Positions 42,844 to 51,591 of a stretch of 64,000 bases of DNA are shown one piece after another (positions within the stretch are counted from its first letter, which is position 1; each line of letters begins with the position of its first letter). The DNA comes from Azospirillum sp. TSO35-2. Lineage in GTDB: Bacteria > Pseudomonadota > Alphaproteobacteria > Azospirillales > Azospirillaceae. The notes beneath the pieces were generated by a model. It was given only the letters and a program-made list of their open reading frames with translations. It had not been told where the DNA came from and did not search any database. A program made the translations under genes and the position numbers. Where the stretch lies: positions 998,794 through 1,062,793 of the forward strand of contig NZ_LGRA01000021.1 in assembly GCF_003116095.1 (NCBI RefSeq), given 5' to 3'.

Positions 42844-43038
42844 CCGGCGCGTGGCCGACCCGATCCGGCCGGATGGGCTACCTCCGACGGGCTGCGACAT
42901 GTTTGCGCACAAAACAATTGGTGGCATTCGCGTTGTTGCCGTCCACCGTTCCGGTCTGACACAATGATGAGGGGATCGTTTTTCATCCCGCAACATCGCG
43001 CTGAAACATTGTTGCCGCTCCGCAGGGAATCGCAGACC

Positions 43039-43692
43039 ATGACCCGGATCCTGATCGCCGATGATCACCCGATGGTGCGCGACGCGCTGCGCAGCGCCGT
43101 GCTGTATTCCTGCCAGGCCACCGACGTGATGGAGGCCGACCGGCTCGACGCCGTCATGCAGGCGCTGGAGGAGCGCGGCGACCTCGACCTCGTCCTGCTG
43201 GACGTCAACATGCCGGGCATGAACGGTCTGGGCGGCCTGCGCACCCTGCGCCAGCGGTTTCCCGCCACGCCGGTCGTCGTCGTCTCCGCGCACGAGGAGC
43301 GGCGGATGGTGCGCGAGGCGATGGAGAGCGGCGCCGCCGGCTTCATCCCGAAATCCACCCCGCGCGACGCCATCGCCGCGGCGCTGCGGCAGGTGCTGAA
43401 CGGCGAACTCTACATCCCGCCCCAGGTCGACGGCGACAGCGCGGCGGAGGAGGTCGAGGACGCCGAAACCGCGGAGATCGCGCGGCGCATCGCCACGCTG
43501 ACGGCGCAACAGCTCCGCGTGCTGGAACTGTTGGGCACCGGCAAGCTGAACAAGGAAATCGCCTTCGACCTCAGCATCACCGAAACCACGGTGAAGGCCC
43601 ACGTCTCGGCCATCCTGCAAAAGCTGAAGGTCTACAGCCGCACCCAGGCCGTGGTGATCGCCAACCGGGTGCTGGCGGGCGGTCGGCGGTGA
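43039..43692 (+). CDS. LuxR/NarL-family response regulator
   Basis: A 217-residue two-domain regulator. The receiver has the acidic pair Asp8-Asp9, phospho-acceptor Asp55 (LLDVNMPG) and the conserved lysine in FIPKS. An acidic linker (EEVEDAETAE) leads to a NarL-type helix-turn-helix with NKEIAFDLSITETTVKAHV near residues 170-188. No histidine kinase is encoded nearby. Its place between the cytochrome gene and the pqq genes matches regulators of the AgmR/ExaE/PedR type that switch on alcohol oxidation and PQQ synthesis. AGGGAA lies upstream of the ATG. Confidence 0.88.
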   Translation: MTRILIADDHPMVRDALRSAVLYSCQATDVMEADRLDAVMQALEERGDLDLVLLDVNMPGMNGLGGLRTLRQRFPATPVVVVSAHEERRMVREAMESGAAGFIPKSTPRDAIAAALRQVLNGELYIPPQVDGDSAAEEVEDAETAEIARRIATLTAQQLRVLELLGTGKLNKEIAFDLSITETTVKAHVSAILQKLKVYSRTQAVVIANRVLAGGRR

Positions 43693-44333
43693 CCATGGTC
43701 CGGGGGTGTACCGACACGGCTGCCGGACGCAAGCCCTTCCTAACCCACCTGACCCTTGCTGTCGCCATCGCCCTGGTCGCCTCCACCCTCTCCGCCAGCG
43801 CCGCCCGGGCCTCCGGCGTGCCGCGGCCGGAGGGATTCCGGATGTCCGACTACCGCTCGCCGACGCCGGACGCGGTGAGCGGGGCGGAGACGGTGGACAC
43901 CGCCGCCGTGCAGGCGCTGGTGGCGCAGGGACGGACGGTGCCCATCTTCGTGCAGCGGCTGGAGCGCAGCACCCTGCCCGGCGGCCCCTGGCTGCAATCG
44001 AAGCCCTACCGGCAGATCCCCGGCAGCGTCTGGCTGCCCAACGTCGGGGTCGGCGCGCCCGACGCGGCGACGCTGGCGTGGTTCGAGGAGCATCTGGCGC
44101 GGCTGACCCAGGGCGACCGCGGCCGGGACGTTCTGTTCTACTGCCTGTCCGATTGCTGGCTGTCGTGGAACGCCGCCAAGCGCGCGGTGTTGCTTGGCTA
44201 TGCCCGGGTCCATTGGTACCCGACGGGCATCGACGGCTGGATGGAAGCCGGTCTGCCGACGGAGGAGGCACACCCCGTGCCGCCACCGGAAACCGGCTCC
44301 GCCCGCCCCGCGGCGGCGCACGCCACGCCCTGA
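43689..44333 (+). CDS. PQQ-associated CxxxCW-motif rhodanese-like protein
   Basis: A 214-residue protein with an N-terminal hydrophobic leader (about 18-36) and a rhodanese-like domain ending in FYCLSDCWLSWNAAKRA, near residues 150-166. The paired cysteines and Trp define the PQQ-catabolism-associated CXXCW family. It is periplasmic and probably redox-related, although its chemistry is unestablished. The GTG start overlaps the regulator stop (GTGA); an in-frame ATG two codons later is equally possible. Confidence 0.78.
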   Translation: MTMVRGCTDTAAGRKPFLTHLTLAVAIALVASTLSASAARASGVPRPEGFRMSDYRSPTPDAVSGAETVDTAAVQALVAQGRTVPIFVQRLERSTLPGGPWLQSKPYRQIPGSVWLPNVGVGAPDAATLAWFEEHLARLTQGDRGRDVLFYCLSDCWLSWNAAKRAVLLGYARVHWYPTGIDGWMEAGLPTEEAHPVPPPETGSARPAAAHATP

Positions 44334-44481
44334 CGACCGGCACCCCCCTGCCGAAGGGGGGCGGGCCAAAGGGGTAGGGGATTGCACCATCGTAGCATGG
44401 CGGGCAGGCACCCCGGACCGGTACTCTTCTACTGGCCAACCATCATGGCCCACAACAGTCAGCAAGCAGGAGTATCACGCG

Positions 44482-44562
44482 ATGAAGACCTGGCGCAAAC
44501 CGAAGACCACCGAAATCGCCGTCGGCACCGAGATCAACGCCTACGCCTGCGCCGGCCTCTAA
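44482..44562 (+). CDS. pqqA: PQQ precursor peptide PqqA
   Basis: A 26-residue peptide. The crosslinked Glu17 and Tyr21 stand in EINAY, the E-x3-Y spacing that PqqE joins to begin PQQ formation. The basic N-terminal half (TWRKPKTTEI) is the usual recognition leader for PqqD. AGGAG precedes the start at good distance. It has the normal size for the family. A 153-base gap with hairpins separates it from pqqB, consistent with the higher expression usually needed for the precursor. Confidence 0.94.
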   Translation: MKTWRKPKTTEIAVGTEINAYACAGL

Positions 44563-44588
44563 GCCGGTTCCACCAGCCGGACCCGGCT
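44562..44588 (+). other. Possible attenuating hairpin between pqqA and pqqB
   Basis: AGCCGG (44562-44567) can pair with CCGGCT (44583-44588), and a second AGCCGG (44575-44580) competes for the same partner. They sit directly at and after the pqqA stop in a 153-base gene-free gap. The structure may limit read-through into pqqB-E. There is no T tract, and the stem is short. Confidence 0.3.
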
Positions 44589-44715
44589 GTTCCGGCCGGA
44601 TGCGGGCGCCGGGTGATCCCCTTCCCCGACGCCCGTTCTCCGGTTCCGCGCCATGCCCGGGCCCGCGGCCCGGAATGCGACGCCCCCACCCGCGACAGCG
44701 CGACGAGCCCAGACC

Positions 44716-45657
44716 ATGGCCAGCATGACGATTCTCGTTCTCGGTTCGGCGGCCGGCGGTGGCTTCCCGCAGTGGAACTGCGCGTGCGAGGGCTGCCGCC
44801 GCGCCCGCTCCGGCGATCCGGCGGCGCGGCCGCGCACCCAGTCGTCGCTGGCGGTGACCGCCGACGGCGAACGCTGGCTGCTGCTGAACGCCTCGCCCGA
44901 CCTGGGGGCACAGCTTCTGGCCTCCCCCGCCCTGCACCCGCGGACGGGCCCCCGCGGCAACCCGATCGCCGCCGCGCTGCTGACCAACGCCGACATCGAC
45001 CATGTCGCCGGCCTGCTGACGCTGCGCGAATCCCATCCCTTCGCCGTCTACGCCACGCCGCGCGTGCATGGGGTGCTGGCGGCCAACCCGGTCTTCAACG
45101 TGCTGAACCCGGACCTCGTCGCCCGCCGCCCGGTGGCGCTGGGCACGCCGTTCCAGCCGGCCGACGCCGCCGGCCGTCCGCTGGGGCTGGAGGTCGAGGC
45201 CTTCGCGGTGCCCGGCAAGGTGGCGCTCTATCTGGAGGACGCCTCGGCCGGCCCCGGTTTCGGCTCGGTCGCGGAGGACACGGTGGCGCTGCGCATCCGG
45301 CCGACGGATGGCTCCAGCGACGGCTTCTTCTACATCCCCGGCTGCGCCGCGATGCCGGGCTGGCTGGCCGACCGGCTGTTCGGCGCCCCGCTGGTCTTCT
45401 TCGACGGCACCACCTGGACCGACGACGAGATGGTCCGCACCGGCACCGGCACCAAGACGGCGGCGCGCATGGGCCACATGGCGATGTCGGGTCCGGAGGG
45501 CAGCCTCGCCGCCTTCGCCGGGCTGGACGTCGCGCGCAAGGTCTACATCCACATCAACAACACCAACCCCGCCCTGCTGGAGGACTCGCCCGAACGGCGG
45601 GAAGCCGAGGCGGCCGGCTGGCGCATCGCCCATGACGGGATGGAGCTGACCCTATGA
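44716..45657 (+). CDS. pqqB: PQQ biosynthesis protein PqqB
   Basis: A 313-residue metallo-beta-lactamase-fold protein. It has the family N-terminus VLGSAAGGGFPQWNCAC, metal site NADIDHVAGL near residue 95, and the C-terminal HINNTNP motif near 280. PqqB acts as an iron-dependent hydroxylase on the tyrosine-derived intermediate. An ATG three codons later (MTILVLG) is an alternative start. The stop overlaps pqqC as ATGA, and the whole pqqB-C-D-E run is translationally linked. Confidence 0.95.
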   Translation: MASMTILVLGSAAGGGFPQWNCACEGCRRARSGDPAARPRTQSSLAVTADGERWLLLNASPDLGAQLLASPALHPRTGPRGNPIAAALLTNADIDHVAGLLTLRESHPFAVYATPRVHGVLAANPVFNVLNPDLVARRPVALGTPFQPADAAGRPLGLEVEAFAVPGKVALYLEDASAGPGFGSVAEDTVALRIRPTDGSSDGFFYIPGCAAMPGWLADRLFGAPLVFFDGTTWTDDEMVRTGTGTKTAARMGHMAMSGPEGSLAAFAGLDVARKVYIHINNTNPALLEDSPERREAEAAGWRIAHDGMELTL

Positions 45658-46430
45658 CCGACCTGATGACCCGCGAGACCTTCCGCGACGCGCTCTACGC
45701 CATCGGTGAACGCCAGTATCACGACCTCCACCCGTTCCACCAACTGCTGCACGGCGGCGGGCTGAAGAAGGGGCAGATCCAGGCCTGGGCGCTCAACCGC
45801 TTCTATTATCAGGTGTCGATCCCGCGCAAGGATCTGACCATCATGTCCCGCATGGACGACCCGGCGCTGCGCCGCGCCTGGTTGCAGCGGGTGCTGGACC
45901 ATGACGGCCTGACCCAGACCGGCGAGGTGAACGAAACCAAGGTCGGCGGCATCGAACGCTGGCTGCGGCTGACCGACGGGCTCGGCCTCGACCGCGACTA
46001 TGTGAAGTCGCTGGAGGGCATCCTGCCGGCGACCCGCTTCGCCGTCGACGCCTATGTGTATTTCGTCCGCGACCATTCGCTGCTGGAAGCGGTGGCGTCG
46101 TCGCTGACCGAGCTGTTCGCGCCGTCGATCCACCGCGAGCGCATCGCCGGGTTCGAGCGCAACTACGCCTTCGCCAACGACAGCACCCTGTCCTACTTCC
46201 GCAAGCGCCTGGACGAGGCGCCGCGCGACGTCGAGTTCGGGCTGGAGTATGTGCTGACCAACGCCCGCACCGGCGAACAGCAGCAGCAATGCCTGCGCGC
46301 CCTGCGCTTCAAGACGGAGTTGCTGTGGGCGCAGCTCGACGCGCTGCACCACGCCTACGTCACCCCCAACCTGATCCCGCCCGGCGCCTTCGTGCCGGAG
46401 GACATGGAACCGACGCGGTACAGCCGGTGA
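45654..46430 (+). CDS. pqqC: Pyrroloquinoline-quinone synthase PqqC
   Basis: A 258-residue heme-oxygenase-like all-helical oxidase that carries out the last ring closure and oxidation to PQQ without a cofactor. Characteristic stretches are YHDLHPFHQLLHGG near residues 19-32, WALNRFYYQVSIPRKD near 43-58, and RNYAFANDSTLSYFRKRL near 165. The length matches the family. It is coupled to pqqB and pqqD by four-base overlaps (ATGA and GTGA). Confidence 0.96.
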   Translation: MTDLMTRETFRDALYAIGERQYHDLHPFHQLLHGGGLKKGQIQAWALNRFYYQVSIPRKDLTIMSRMDDPALRRAWLQRVLDHDGLTQTGEVNETKVGGIERWLRLTDGLGLDRDYVKSLEGILPATRFAVDAYVYFVRDHSLLEAVASSLTELFAPSIHRERIAGFERNYAFANDSTLSYFRKRLDEAPRDVEFGLEYVLTNARTGEQQQQCLRALRFKTELLWAQLDALHHAYVTPNLIPPGAFVPEDMEPTRYSR

Positions 46431-46747
46431 ACGCCGTCACGCCCGCCATCGCGCCGGATCCCGCACCCGCCATCGCGGAGACCGACCGGCTGCGGCTGGC
46501 GCCGGGGGTCATGCTGCGCAACGACCGCCGCCGCGACCAGTGGATGCTGATGGGTCCGGAACGGCTGCTGGTGCTCGACGACATGGCGCTGGCGGTGGTG
46601 CGCGCCTGCGTCGGGCCGGAGGTCGCGGACGTCGGCGCCGGCATCGACCGCCTGACGGTGGAGTACGATGCCGCGCGCGCCGAGGTCGCCGCCGATGTGC
46701 TGGAACTGCTGACCGACCTGCGCAACAAGGGGTATCTGGTGCGATGA
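46427..46747 (+). CDS. pqqD: PqqA-binding chaperone PqqD
   Basis: A 106-residue protein begun at a GTG that overlaps the pqqC stop. After an alanine/proline-rich lead of about 20 residues, the wHTH-like PqqD core runs from LRLAPGVMLRND to LLTDLRNKGYLVR. It binds PqqA and presents it to the radical SAM enzyme PqqE, whose gene overlaps downstream. The lead makes it a little longer than the 90-odd residues usual for PqqD. Confidence 0.93.
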   Translation: MNAVTPAIAPDPAPAIAETDRLRLAPGVMLRNDRRRDQWMLMGPERLLVLDDMALAVVRACVGPEVADVGAGIDRLTVEYDAARAEVAADVLELLTDLRNKGYLVR

Positions 46748-47862
46748 GCTGTGCCCTGCCCGCCTTCGCCGCCGCCGACGCCGCGGAACCGGCGCCGCCC
46801 TTCGCCGTGCTGATGGAGCTGACGCACCGCTGCCCGCTGCGCTGCCCCTACTGCTCCAACCCGGTGGCGCTCGACCCCGCCAGCGCCGAGCTGGACACCG
46901 CGACCTGGAAGCGCGTGCTGGACGAGGCGGCCGACGTCGGCGCGCTGCAGGTTCATTTCTCCGGCGGCGAGCCCTGCGTCCGCAAGGACCTGGAGGAGCT
47001 GGTGGCCCACGCCACCGACGCCGGGCTCTACAGCAACCTGATCACCTCGGCCGTGCTGCTCGACCCGCCGCGGCTGGCGCGGCTGCAGGCCGCCGGGTTG
47101 CAGCATGTCCAGATCAGCCTGCAGGATTCCGAGGCGGCGGGCGCCGACCGCGTCGGCGGTTTCCGCGGCGGCCATGCGAAGAAGCTGGAGGTGGCGCGCG
47201 CGGTGGTCGCGCAGGGGCTGGCGCTGACCATCAACGCCGTCCTCCACCGCCACAACATCGAGCGGGTGAACGACGTCATCGATCTGGCGCTGGATCTCGG
47301 CGCCGGGCGGATCGAGATCGCCAACGTGCAGTATTACGGCTGGGCGCTGGCCAACCGGGCGGCGCTGATGCCGTCGCGCGAGCAGTTGCTGGCGATGGAC
47401 GCCGCGGTGCGCGCCCGCCTGCCGGAACTGGCCGGGCGGATCGTGGTCGATTACGTCGTGCCGGACTATTACGCCCGCCGGCCGAAGTCCTGCATGGGCG
47501 GCTGGGCGCGGCGTTTCATGAACATCAACCCGCGCGGCCGCGTCCTGCCCTGCCACGCCGCCGAGACAATCCCCGGCCTGGAGTTCGAAACCGTCCACGA
47601 CCGCAGCCTGTCGGCGATCTGGCGCGACGGCCCGGCCTTCGTCCGCTACCGCGGCACCCACTGGATGCCGGAACCCTGCCAGTCCTGCGACCACAAGGAG
47701 GAGGATTGGGGCGGCTGCCGCTGCCAGGCGCTGGCGCTGGCCGGCAGCGCCGACGACGCCGACCCGGTGTGCGAGCGGTCGCCGTTCCACGCCGAGGTCG
47801 CCGAGGTGCGCGACCGCGACGCCGCGGCGCTGGGGACCGACTGGACCTACCGGGGGCTGTGA
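46744..47862 (+). CDS. pqqE: PqqA peptide cyclase PqqE (radical SAM)
   Basis: A 372-residue radical SAM/SPASM enzyme forming the Glu-Tyr carbon-carbon bond in PqqA. The [4Fe-4S] cluster motif is Cys30, Cys34 and Cys37 in HRCPLRCPYC, with the SAM-binding FSGGEPCVRKD near 77. The SPASM auxiliary-cluster cysteines lie in KSCMGGWARRF, RVLPCHAAE and EPCQSCDHKEEDWGGCRCQ, split between residues about 250 and 330. It is the last gene of the pqq run, 15 bases from the convergent Lrp-type gene; pqqF/G protease genes are not present here. Confidence 0.95.
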   Translation: MSCALPAFAAADAAEPAPPFAVLMELTHRCPLRCPYCSNPVALDPASAELDTATWKRVLDEAADVGALQVHFSGGEPCVRKDLEELVAHATDAGLYSNLITSAVLLDPPRLARLQAAGLQHVQISLQDSEAAGADRVGGFRGGHAKKLEVARAVVAQGLALTINAVLHRHNIERVNDVIDLALDLGAGRIEIANVQYYGWALANRAALMPSREQLLAMDAAVRARLPELAGRIVVDYVVPDYYARRPKSCMGGWARRFMNINPRGRVLPCHAAETIPGLEFETVHDRSLSAIWRDGPAFVRYRGTHWMPEPCQSCDHKEEDWGGCRCQALALAGSADDADPVCERSPFHAEVAEVRDRDAAALGTDWTYRGL

Positions 47863-47877
47863 CCCCGGTGGCACCGC

Positions 47878-48300
47878 TCAGCCGAGATGGCGGTCCAGCA
47901 CCATCAGCGTCGTGACCTCCGCCACCTCCGGCAGCGCGGCGATGGCGGCACGGACGCCCTCGATGGCCTGAATGTCCGCGCCCTCCGCCCGGATCACCAT
48001 GTCGATGGCGCCCGACACCGAATGGAGCGCGACGATCCCGGGAATGCGGCGCAGCTTGGGGATGAGCGGAACGCAGGTCCGCCCCGGCTGGTGGCGCAGC
48101 AGGAAATGGGCGCAGGCCCCGGCCGGCCGGTCGCTGTCCTCGACAATGGTGAAGCCACGGATGACCCCCGCCTTCACCAGCCGGTCGAGCCGTTCCTGGG
48201 TGGCGCTGCGCGACAGGCCGATGTCGCGGGCCAGCCCCACCAGTGTCCGGCGCGCGTCCTTGCGCAGGGAGTCCAGAAGCACCCGGTCCTTATCGTCCAT
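47878..48300 (-). CDS. Lrp/AsnC-family transcriptional regulator
   Basis: A 140-residue regulator. An N-terminal winged helix-turn-helix (LVGLARDIGLSRSATQERLDRL, residues 21-42) is followed by an RAM-type ligand-binding domain, with the conserved GIVALHSVSGAIDMVIRAEG near 88. The start is the ATG at 48300; the frame is open upstream without family similarity. It is divergent from the isochorismatase-like gene, with a palindrome between them, so it may control that gene in response to an amino-acid-like ligand. Confidence 0.85.
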   Translation of the reverse strand: MDDKDRVLLDSLRKDARRTLVGLARDIGLSRSATQERLDRLVKAGVIRGFTIVEDSDRPAGACAHFLLRHQPGRTCVPLIPKLRRIPGIVALHSVSGAIDMVIRAEGADIQAIEGVRAAIAALPEVAEVTTLMVLDRHLG

Positions 48301-48338
48301 CCACGCCGTCCATCCCCCCTTCTCGCGCCACCGGCGAA

Positions 48339-48357
48339 ATGCCGGCCGGTCCGGCAT
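48339..48357. promoter_or_regulatory. Palindrome in the Lrp-isochorismatase divergent gap
   Basis: ATGCCGG (48339-48345), CCGGT, CCGGCAT (48351-48357): a perfect seven-base inverted repeat, 38 bases from the regulator start and 67 from the hydrolase start. It is a candidate operator for the adjacent Lrp-type regulator. Confidence 0.4.
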
Positions 48358-48424
48358 CATGCCGGGCTGCAACCGGCCGCCGTTTGGGGGAAGACGACCA
48401 TGGACGATTTGAACGGAGCTTCCA

Positions 48425-48985
48425 ATGAGCCTTTTTCCCCAATCGACGCTTCTGCTCGCCGTCGACATGCAGCGCGCCTTCGACGAACCGCGCTGGCCGC
48501 GCCGCTGGAATCGGGACGCCGACCGCAACGGGCTGAGGCTGCTGGACGCCTGGCGGCGCACGGCGCGACCCATCTTCCATGTGCGTCATGATTCGTCCGA
48601 GCCCACCTCCACCCTGCGCCCCGGCCAGCCGGGCAACCGCTTCCGCGAAGGCTTCGAACCGCGGGACGGCGAAGGAACGGTGGGCAAGATCGTCAACTCC
48701 GCCTTCATCGGCACCGATCTCGACATCCGCCTGCGCCGCCTCGGCATCGAGGAACTGGTGGTGTTCGGCATCTCGACCGACATGTGCGTCTCGACCACCA
48801 TCCGCACCGGCGCCAACATGGGATGGAAGATCACGCTGGCCGCCGACGCCTGCGACTGCTTCGATCTGCCGGATGGACAGGGCGGCACCATCCCGGCCGA
48901 ACAGCTCCACGCCGCCCATGTGGCGACGCTGGGCTTCGAGTTCTGCACGGTTGCCGGCACCGACGGGATCATCGCCCGGCTGTGA
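48425..48985 (+). CDS. Isochorismatase-like cysteine hydrolase
   Basis: A 186-residue alpha/beta hydrolase with the catalytic triad of the family: Asp14 (LAVDMQRAF), Lys88 (VGKIVNSAF) and nucleophile Cys121 (STDMCVSTTIR), with the preceding cis-peptide region GIS. Members hydrolyse isochorismate, nicotinamide, ureidoacrylate or N-carbamoyl compounds; the presence of the cysteine favours an amidase over true isochorismatase. No operon partner fixes the substrate. The divergent Lrp-type regulator is its likely control protein. Confidence 0.87.
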   Translation: MSLFPQSTLLLAVDMQRAFDEPRWPRRWNRDADRNGLRLLDAWRRTARPIFHVRHDSSEPTSTLRPGQPGNRFREGFEPRDGEGTVGKIVNSAFIGTDLDIRLRRLGIEELVVFGISTDMCVSTTIRTGANMGWKITLAADACDCFDLPDGQGGTIPAEQLHAAHVATLGFEFCTVAGTDGIIARL

Positions 48986-49031
48986 GGGGCCGGCGGTCGG
49001 GGGGGAACCGCCGCCCCCTTCCTCCGGCCGC

Positions 49032-49205
49032 TCAGTCGTGGCCGGAGCCGCCCTTCTTGCCGCCGCCGTCCTGCTTGTTGACGGTGGCCCAGGCGCGGCG
49101 TTCGGCCTCAGGCGCCGGCACGCCGCGCTTTTCGTAGCCTTCCTCGATGTGCTCGGCCTTGCGCTTCTGCTCGGCGGTGTATTTGGACTTGTCGCCCTGG
49201 GACAT
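49032..49205 (-). CDS. Small hydrophilic conserved protein
   Basis: A 57-residue, highly charged, probably disordered protein with the core SKYTAEQKRKAEHIEEGY and ERRAWATVN and a glycine/lysine-rich tail. Near-identical short proteins occur widely in alphaproteobacteria under names such as plasmid stabilisation protein, for which there is little basis. It has no membrane or catalytic segment. The composition resembles stress-protective hydrophilins. It stands alone between the hydrolase gene and the importer operon. Confidence 0.7.
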   Translation of the reverse strand: MSQGDKSKYTAEQKRKAEHIEEGYEKRGVPAPEAERRAWATVNKQDGGGKKGGSGHD

Positions 49206-49434
49206 CGCGGCCTCCGTTGCTGGTTTCCCGGTCAACATCCGGTGCCGGCACCCGGTTCCTTGTCGGCAGCGACCCGGATCCGCGGCGATCCGACCGCCCG
49301 CATCAGCAAAAGGTCATAGTCCCTACCGAACAGACGGAAGGCTGCGCTTGCGGCGGCCCATCCCTTGACCCATCCTTTGCCAAAGCTCGGCCGGCGTCAG
49401 GCCGACGGCGTTCGTCTCTGGGGGAGGATCAACG

Positions 49435-50379
49435 GTGTTCGGATCTTTTAAAAACCGCCGGTCGGCGATCGGGGCGGCCATGCTGGCGCTGGGACTGCTG
49501 GCCGGCGCGGCCCAGGGCACGGCGCAGGCGGCGGACGCGGTGCGCGTCGGCTCCAAGCTCGATGCGGAGAGCGGGCTGCTCGGCACGATGATCCTCCAGA
49601 TGCTGCAGGCCAACGGCATCGCGACGGAGAACAAGATCCAGCTCGGCCCGACCAAGATCGTGCGCGGCGCGCTGCTGTCGGGCGAGATCGACCTCTATCC
49701 GGAATACACCGGCAACGGCGCCTTCTTCTTCAACATCGACAGCGACCCGGTGTGGAAGAGCGCCGACGCCGGCTATGAGAAGGTCCGGACGCTCGACCAG
49801 GAGAAGAACAGGATCGTCTGGCTGACGCCGGCGCCGGCCAACAACACCTGGGCGCTGGCGGTCCGCCGCGACGTCGCCAACGCCAACAAGCTCGCCACCA
49901 TGGACGACTTCGCCAAATGGGTCTCCGGCGGCGGCAAGGCGAAGATCGCCGCCTCGGCCGAGTTCGTGGAGAGCCCGGCGGCGCTGCCGTCCTTCCAGCA
50001 GACCTACGGCTTCTCCATGCGGCCGGACCAGCTGCTGGTGCTGGCCGGCGGCGACACCGCCGCCACCATCCGCGCCGCGGCGGAGGGCACGTCGGGCGTC
50101 AACACCGCCATGGTCTACGGCACCGACGGCGCCATCGCCGCGCTGGACCTTGTGGTGCTGAAGGACACCAAGGGCGCGCAGATGGTCTACGAGCCGGCGC
50201 CCACCGTCCGCGCCCCGGTGCTGGAGGCGAACCCGAAGATCCGCGACCTGCTGGCCCCGGTCTTCACCTCGCTGAACGCCGAGACGCTGCGGGCGCTGAA
50301 CGCCAAGATCTCGGTGGAGGGCCAGGACCAGAAGCAGGTCGCCACCGACTACCTGAAGTCCAAGGGCTTCCTGAAGTAA
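49435..50379 (+). CDS. yehZ: Osmoprotectant ABC importer, substrate-binding protein (YehZ/OpuC type)
   Basis: A 314-residue periplasmic receptor with a signal peptide (about 1-33, cleavage near TAQAAD). The type II binding fold opens VRVGSKLDAESGLLG and includes DLYPEYTGNGAFFF near residues 84-97, a hallmark of the OpuC/ProX quaternary-amine group. The start is GTG after GGGGGAGG. It leads four genes in the exact order yehZ-yehY-yehX-yehW of Escherichia coli. YehZ binds betaine-type solutes weakly, so a compatible-solute or choline-like ligand is the reasonable expectation. Confidence 0.85.
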   Translation: MFGSFKNRRSAIGAAMLALGLLAGAAQGTAQAADAVRVGSKLDAESGLLGTMILQMLQANGIATENKIQLGPTKIVRGALLSGEIDLYPEYTGNGAFFFNIDSDPVWKSADAGYEKVRTLDQEKNRIVWLTPAPANNTWALAVRRDVANANKLATMDDFAKWVSGGGKAKIAASAEFVESPAALPSFQQTYGFSMRPDQLLVLAGGDTAATIRAAAEGTSGVNTAMVYGTDGAIAALDLVVLKDTKGAQMVYEPAPTVRAPVLEANPKIRDLLAPVFTSLNAETLRALNAKISVEGQDQKQVATDYLKSKGFLK

Positions 50380-50388
50380 GCCGATGAC

Positions 50389-51591
50389 GTGACCGCCGCA
50401 TCGCCCTCCACCCCGCCCGCCCTCCTGCACAACCGTGTCGCCCTGCTGATGGCGCTGGCCGCCGCGGTCGCCGCCGTGGCGCTGCCCTTCCTCGGCTTCG
50501 CGCCCAACCGGCTGCTGTCGGGCCGGCCGGTTGCGCTGTGGGCGGCGGTGCAGGGGCCGGGGGACGTGGCGGCGCTGCTGCCGGGCCTGCTGCTGCTGGC
50601 GAGCCCCGTCCTGCGGCCGCACCGCGCCGGGCTGGCCCTGACGGTGGCGGCGGGGGCGCTGTTCGCCGCCGCGCTGGTCTGGCTGGCGGGGGAGCAGGCG
50701 GGGCGGCTGGCCGCCGGTGCCTCGGCCGCGGCGCGGACCTCCTTCGCCTCGGGCTTCTGGGTGATGGCGGCGGCCGGGCTGCTGACCGCCATCGACGCCG
50801 GCCGCCGGCTCGGGCTCGGCACCGTCGGCCGGCTGGCGGTGGGCGGGGCGGTCGCCGGGCTGGTGGCGCTGCAACTGGCGTCCGGTCATCTCGACCAGCT
50901 CTCGATCCTCAAGGAATACGCCAACCGGCGCGAGGTGTTCGCCGACGCCGTGCTGCGCCACGCCACGCTGGTGGCGGCGGCGCTGGTGCCGACGCTGCTG
51001 GTCGGCGTGCCGCTGGGCATCGCGGCGCACCGGGTGGCGGCGGTCGGCCGTGCCGTGTTCCCGGTGCTGAACGTGGTGCAGACGGTGCCGTCGATCGCGC
51101 TGTTCGGGCTGCTGATGGCGCCCTTGGCCGCGCTGGGCGCCGCGCTGCCGGGAACCGGGATCAGCGGGGTCGGGCCGCTGCCGGCGGTGATCGCGCTGAC
51201 CTTCTATTCGCTGCTGCCGATCGTCCGCAACATCGCGGTCGGGCTGGACGGCGTGCCCGCCCCGGTGCGCGAGGCGGCGCGCGGCATGGGGCTGACGCCG
51301 CGCCAGATCTTCCTGCGCGTCGACCTGCCGCTGGCCCTGCCGGTGTTCCTGTCGGGGCTGCGCATCACCGTGGTGCAGGCGGTCGGGCTGGCGGCGGTCG
51401 CCGCGCTGATCGGCGCCGGCGGGCTGGGCGCCATCATGTTCCAGGGGCTGTTCGCCAACGCGCTGGACCTTGTGCTGCTGGGCGCCGTTCCGGTGATCCT
51501 GCTGGCGGTGGCCGCCGACGCGCTGCTGTCGATCGGCATCGCCGCCGCCACCCGCCATCTGGGCCTGGTCCAAGGAAGGAAAGCGCCATGA
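50389..51591 (+). CDS. yehY: Osmoprotectant ABC importer, large permease (YehY type)
   Basis: A 400-residue permease that, like YehY, has an extra membrane region at the N-terminus (about residues 15-165) before the binding-protein-dependent permease domain (about 185-390). The EAA loop reads VREAARGMGLTPRQIF near 290. The start is GTG at 50389, ten bases after the receptor stop. The stop overlaps the ATPase gene as ATGA. It forms the membrane pore together with the second, shorter permease at 52529. Confidence 0.85.
   Translation: MTAASPSTPPALLHNRVALLMALAAAVAAVALPFLGFAPNRLLSGRPVALWAAVQGPGDVAALLPGLLLLASPVLRPHRAGLALTVAAGALFAAALVWLAGEQAGRLAAGASAAARTSFASGFWVMAAAGLLTAIDAGRRLGLGTVGRLAVGGAVAGLVALQLASGHLDQLSILKEYANRREVFADAVLRHATLVAAALVPTLLVGVPLGIAAHRVAAVGRAVFPVLNVVQTVPSIALFGLLMAPLAALGAALPGTGISGVGPLPAVIALTFYSLLPIVRNIAVGLDGVPAPVREAARGMGLTPRQIFLRVDLPLALPVFLSGLRITVVQAVGLAAVAALIGAGGLGAIMFQGLFANALDLVLLGAVPVILLAVAADALLSIGIAAATRHLGLVQGRKAP

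Noticed and set aside
44382..45635. A 417-residue + strand frame overlapping pqqA and pqqB
   Set aside because: It runs in a different frame through the well-supported pqqA and pqqB genes and has shadow composition.
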